Part shown: in pieces, positions 61,719-64,000 of the stretch | Layout: each line of letters starts with the position of its first letter | Position numbering within the stretch: position 1 is the stretch's first letter | Assembly: GCF_021869535.1 (NCBI RefSeq) | Contig: NW_026262701.1 | Location: forward strand, 6,277,501 to 6,341,500 | Source of the DNA: Mytilus californianus | Taxonomy: Eukaryota > Mollusca > Bivalvia > Mytilida > Mytilidae | Reading direction: 5' to 3' | Length of the DNA: 64,000 nt | Notes under the pieces: generated by a model | The model's database searches: none | Told to the model about the DNA's origin: nothing | The model's input: only the letters and a program-made list of their open reading frames with translations | Translations under genes and position numbers: made by a program

Positions 61719-62470
61719 CTAATCAATATGAAACAAAACATCTTTATGCGACATTTTACTACACTGGTTTGTTCATCTAAAGTTTATCAAAGCGGCATTA
61801 GATTTTAAGGGAGAGAGAAAAATCAGACGTTTTAGACATGTTACGTGCATTTATTGTCCTTCCAAAACCAGTTCAACACATTCTTGTCATATATTGTTTT
61901 TTTTTTATTATTAAATCAAATTATCGTTCGACAAACATTGTTACTCATACTGTTTTACAGCCCATGTTAAAGTAAAGTAACAAAAATACCGAACTCCAAG
62001 GAAAAATTCAAAATAAAAGTCCTCTGTATTAAAACAAGATGCTGTACCCTGTGTCATTGGCTTGGATCTTTCCTAAAATTTTCACAGTAGCCGCTCTAAT
62101 ACTTTAAAGACTATATTATTCATGACTTACATATCGTTTTCTGTTTATCTTGTAATGCAGATAAAATACACTCTATCTCTAAATTTTTTGCCCATAAAGG
62201 ACAAAAATCGTCTTTTAACAATTATAAGAGGTCAACTGACAATTGCGCTAATGTTGACTTATTTGTAGATCTTGTTTGGCTCCTTATATATGTTGTTTAC
62301 AGTTTTTCTTTATCTTTTACAAGTTTTGCATAATATGCATAGATTGGAAATGAATTATCATTACAAGACAATAACTCCGTTATGTATTATACGATATGTT
62401 TCTTATGTCTAACCTACACTCCCGTTCCCTTTTTCCGAATCCGATTACACTTATAATCGGGTTTATACTA
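61719..62470. other. Upstream intron, little recognised
   Basis: AT-rich. A short family C fragment sits near 61975-62035 ('CCGAACTCCAAGGAAAAATT'). No RNF213 exon was recognised upstream of e1. Confidence 0.4.
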
Positions 62471-62474
62471 ACAC

Positions 62475-62690
62475 GAGCAACAATATGTCACATGTGGAGC
62501 AGGATCTGCTTACCTTTCCGAAGCACCTGCGATCGCCCACAGTTTTTGGTCGGGTTCGCGTTCCCCAAATTTTAGTTTTCTATGTTGTATTTTGTGTACT
62601 ATTATTTTTCTTTTTTTTTCATTTTTTAGTCATGACGTTGTCAGTGTATTTCCGAAAAATGAGTTCGAATATCACTCTGGTATAATTTGC
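62475..62690 (+). mobile_element. Penelope-type 3' tail
   Basis: 'CATGTGGAGCAGGATCTGCT', 'TTTGTGTACTATTATTTTTC' and 'CATGACGTTGTCAGTGTATT' in tail order, ending about 15 bp before a hammerhead in the opposite orientation. Confidence 0.75.
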
Positions 62691-62704
62691 CATTAATATT
62701 GTAT

Positions 62705-62755
62705 TTGTGCCAGACGCGCGTTTCGTCTACAAATGACTCATCAGTGACGCTCGAA
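62705..62755 (-). ncRNA. Hammerhead ribozyme, complete core, sense to the RNF213-like gene
   Basis: Minus-strand core CTGATGA (62744-62738). Stem II is GTC/GAC (62737-62735 with 62727-62725) with a longer loop, then GAAA (62724-62721). Palindromic stem III is ACGC/GCGT, and the cleavage cytosine is 62713. Stem I TGGC (62712-62709) pairs with GTCA (62748-62745, G-T wobble included). All invariant bases are kept. Confidence 0.78.
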
Positions 62756-62849
62756 AAAAAAAAAGTTAAAAAGGCCAAATATTGTACAAAGTTGAAGAGC
62801 ATTGTGGATCAAAAATTCTTAAAGGTTTGCCAAATACAGCTAAGGTAAT

Positions 62850-63500
62850 CTGTTCAATGAGGGTCGGTTGGAAACACAACTTTACGACAAAAGAGATGAT
62901 TTCAGCTTCCCAATTGTGAACTTTTTATTTCTATGTAGCAACATTCCAGCAGCGCATGCAAACGGAGTATATATCTCTCAATTGATACAATATTCCCGGA
63001 CTTGTATTTCCTATCATGATTTCCTTGATAGAGGGTAGCTGCTCACAAGGAAGCTATTAGACCAAGAGTTCCAAATGGTGAAGTTGAACTCATCCCTTCG
63101 TAAATTTTACGGACGCCATCTCGAGTTGGTTGACCTTTATGAAAAAACCGTTTCACAAATGATATCGGATATGTTTTTCTAATGTCGTAACTACAATCTC
63201 CTTCCCTTTTCACAAATGTGACCTACCGAATTAGACAATTTACTGGATTTGTAATAACATAATCAACGGGTGCCACATGTGGAGCAGGATCTGCGTACTC
63301 TTCCGGAGCACTTGAGATCACCGCCGTTTTTTTGTGAGGTTCGTGTTGCCTAGTCTTAAGTTTTCTATGTTGTGTCTTGTGTACTAGTACTTGTCTGTTT
63401 GGTTTTTTTTTCTTTTTTAGCCATGACGTCGTCAGTTTATTTTCGATCCATGACTTTGACTCTCTCTCTGGTATCTTTGGCCCCTCTTTTCCAGAGTTAG
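62850..63500 (+). mobile_element. Penelope-like 3' end (thumb remnant plus tail)
   Basis: 'GAGGGTCGGTTGGAAACACA', 'GACAAAAGAGATGATTTCAG', 'GGAGTATATATCTCTCAATT' correspond to the thumb ([23 protein letters not shown]) with an in-frame TAG at about 63035. The tail runs to 'GGTATCTTTGGCCCCTCTTT'. Inactive. Confidence 0.8.
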
Positions 63501-64000
63501 AAAAGCCTTACTATTCCAAAAATCTTTCGAATTTTTCCTGTCGATCTAGTTTTCTGTTGAAGTTTATCTTTACTATACTTTTGACCAAAAATTTGTAAAA
63601 ATCGTCAGTTAGGAGCAATATCTCATTTACGGTTCAGCCATTGATAAATGTTTTGATCTTTCCTGGAAATCATTTTCTTATTTCCTATTTATAATATGAT
63701 TCAAAATGCTAAGCTTAATTTCAATACATGATACAAATATTAATTTCGGGGCAATAAGAAATCACACGACGATTTCGGCAATGGTGAATTTGTAGATCTT
63801 GTCTTGCTGATAATTTCATCTCTCTCTCTTTATCGAGTACCTTGATTTGAATGTTCTCTCAAATAAGTTTTGATGGTGATGTTCTTAAGAGAGTGATTTT
63901 GTTGATTAAGATACTTTGGTTATTTAAATGTATTAACGCTATTATCGCTTGAAAATGAAAAACACCACAATTAATCTTCTACAAAACAATGTACATGTCG
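63501..64000. other. Intron/upstream sequence, nothing recognised
   Basis: AT-rich sequence at the window edge. Neither an RNF213 exon nor a known repeat was recognised on either strand. Confidence 0.4.

Noticed and set aside
1-64000. tRNA, rRNA, CRISPR arrays, bacterial operons
   Set aside because: None seen; exon structure and repeats show nuclear eukaryotic DNA.

Overview
The window looks like nuclear DNA of a bivalve mollusc, most likely a marine mussel (Mytilus-like). It is AT-rich, its coding sequence is split into short exons by long introns, and the introns are full of interspersed repeats of a kind common in mussel genomes. These include Penelope-type reverse-transcriptase remnants, several hundred-bp repeat families and hammerhead-ribozyme-bearing repeats. 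The species call is inference.

One gene dominates the window. Reading the minus strand from about 61.7 kb down to 0.65 kb, I could chain 39 exons (6,552 coding bases, about 2,184 codons). Every boundary is GT-AG and the reading frame is preserved across all 38 junctions. The protein is an RNF213 (mysterin)-type giant AAA+ ATPase/E3 ubiquitin ligase. The recognisable parts are a P-loop-like motif (exon 7), the complete AAA3 site (Walker A GETGCGKT in exon 14, Walker B LFFDEAN in exon 15), the AAA4 site (GKPGSSKS in exon 21, LDEVGLAED in exon 22), the following AAA modules, and the first part of the E3 shell (exons 35-39). Neither end is complete. The first exon here starts inside a codon, so N-terminal exons lie above 64 kb. 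The RING region should lie below position 1. One extra ORF (10760-11020) sits in frame behind exon 32 with its own acceptor and a stop, and could be an alternative terminal exon.

The introns hold the rest. LINEs: a decayed L1/Tx1-like copy at 18.0-20.1 kb (minus) and a 5'-truncated Jockey/I-like copy at 34.5-36.2 kb (plus). Penelope-like remnants and 3' tails occur about a dozen times; the largest is at 57.8-59.6 kb (minus). Non-autonomous DNA elements include a clean 154-bp MITE with a TTATA target duplication (37801-37954) and a 2.1-kb element with long inverted, internally repetitive ends (24234-26360). At least three other repeat families and several microsatellites are present.

The most unusual signals are hammerhead ribozyme motifs. 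Two repeat-borne copies (2478-2525 plus, 62705-62755 minus) keep the whole catalytic core. A third lies inside a 661-bp element (42699-43359) with 122-bp terminal direct repeats differing at one base. That is the architecture of a retrozyme (a circular-RNA-forming, non-autonomous retroelement). A second, inverted copy of the same element (40218-40803) has a 12-bp target duplication and a hammerhead core disabled by a G-to-T change. Further decayed hammerheads are scattered through the introns.
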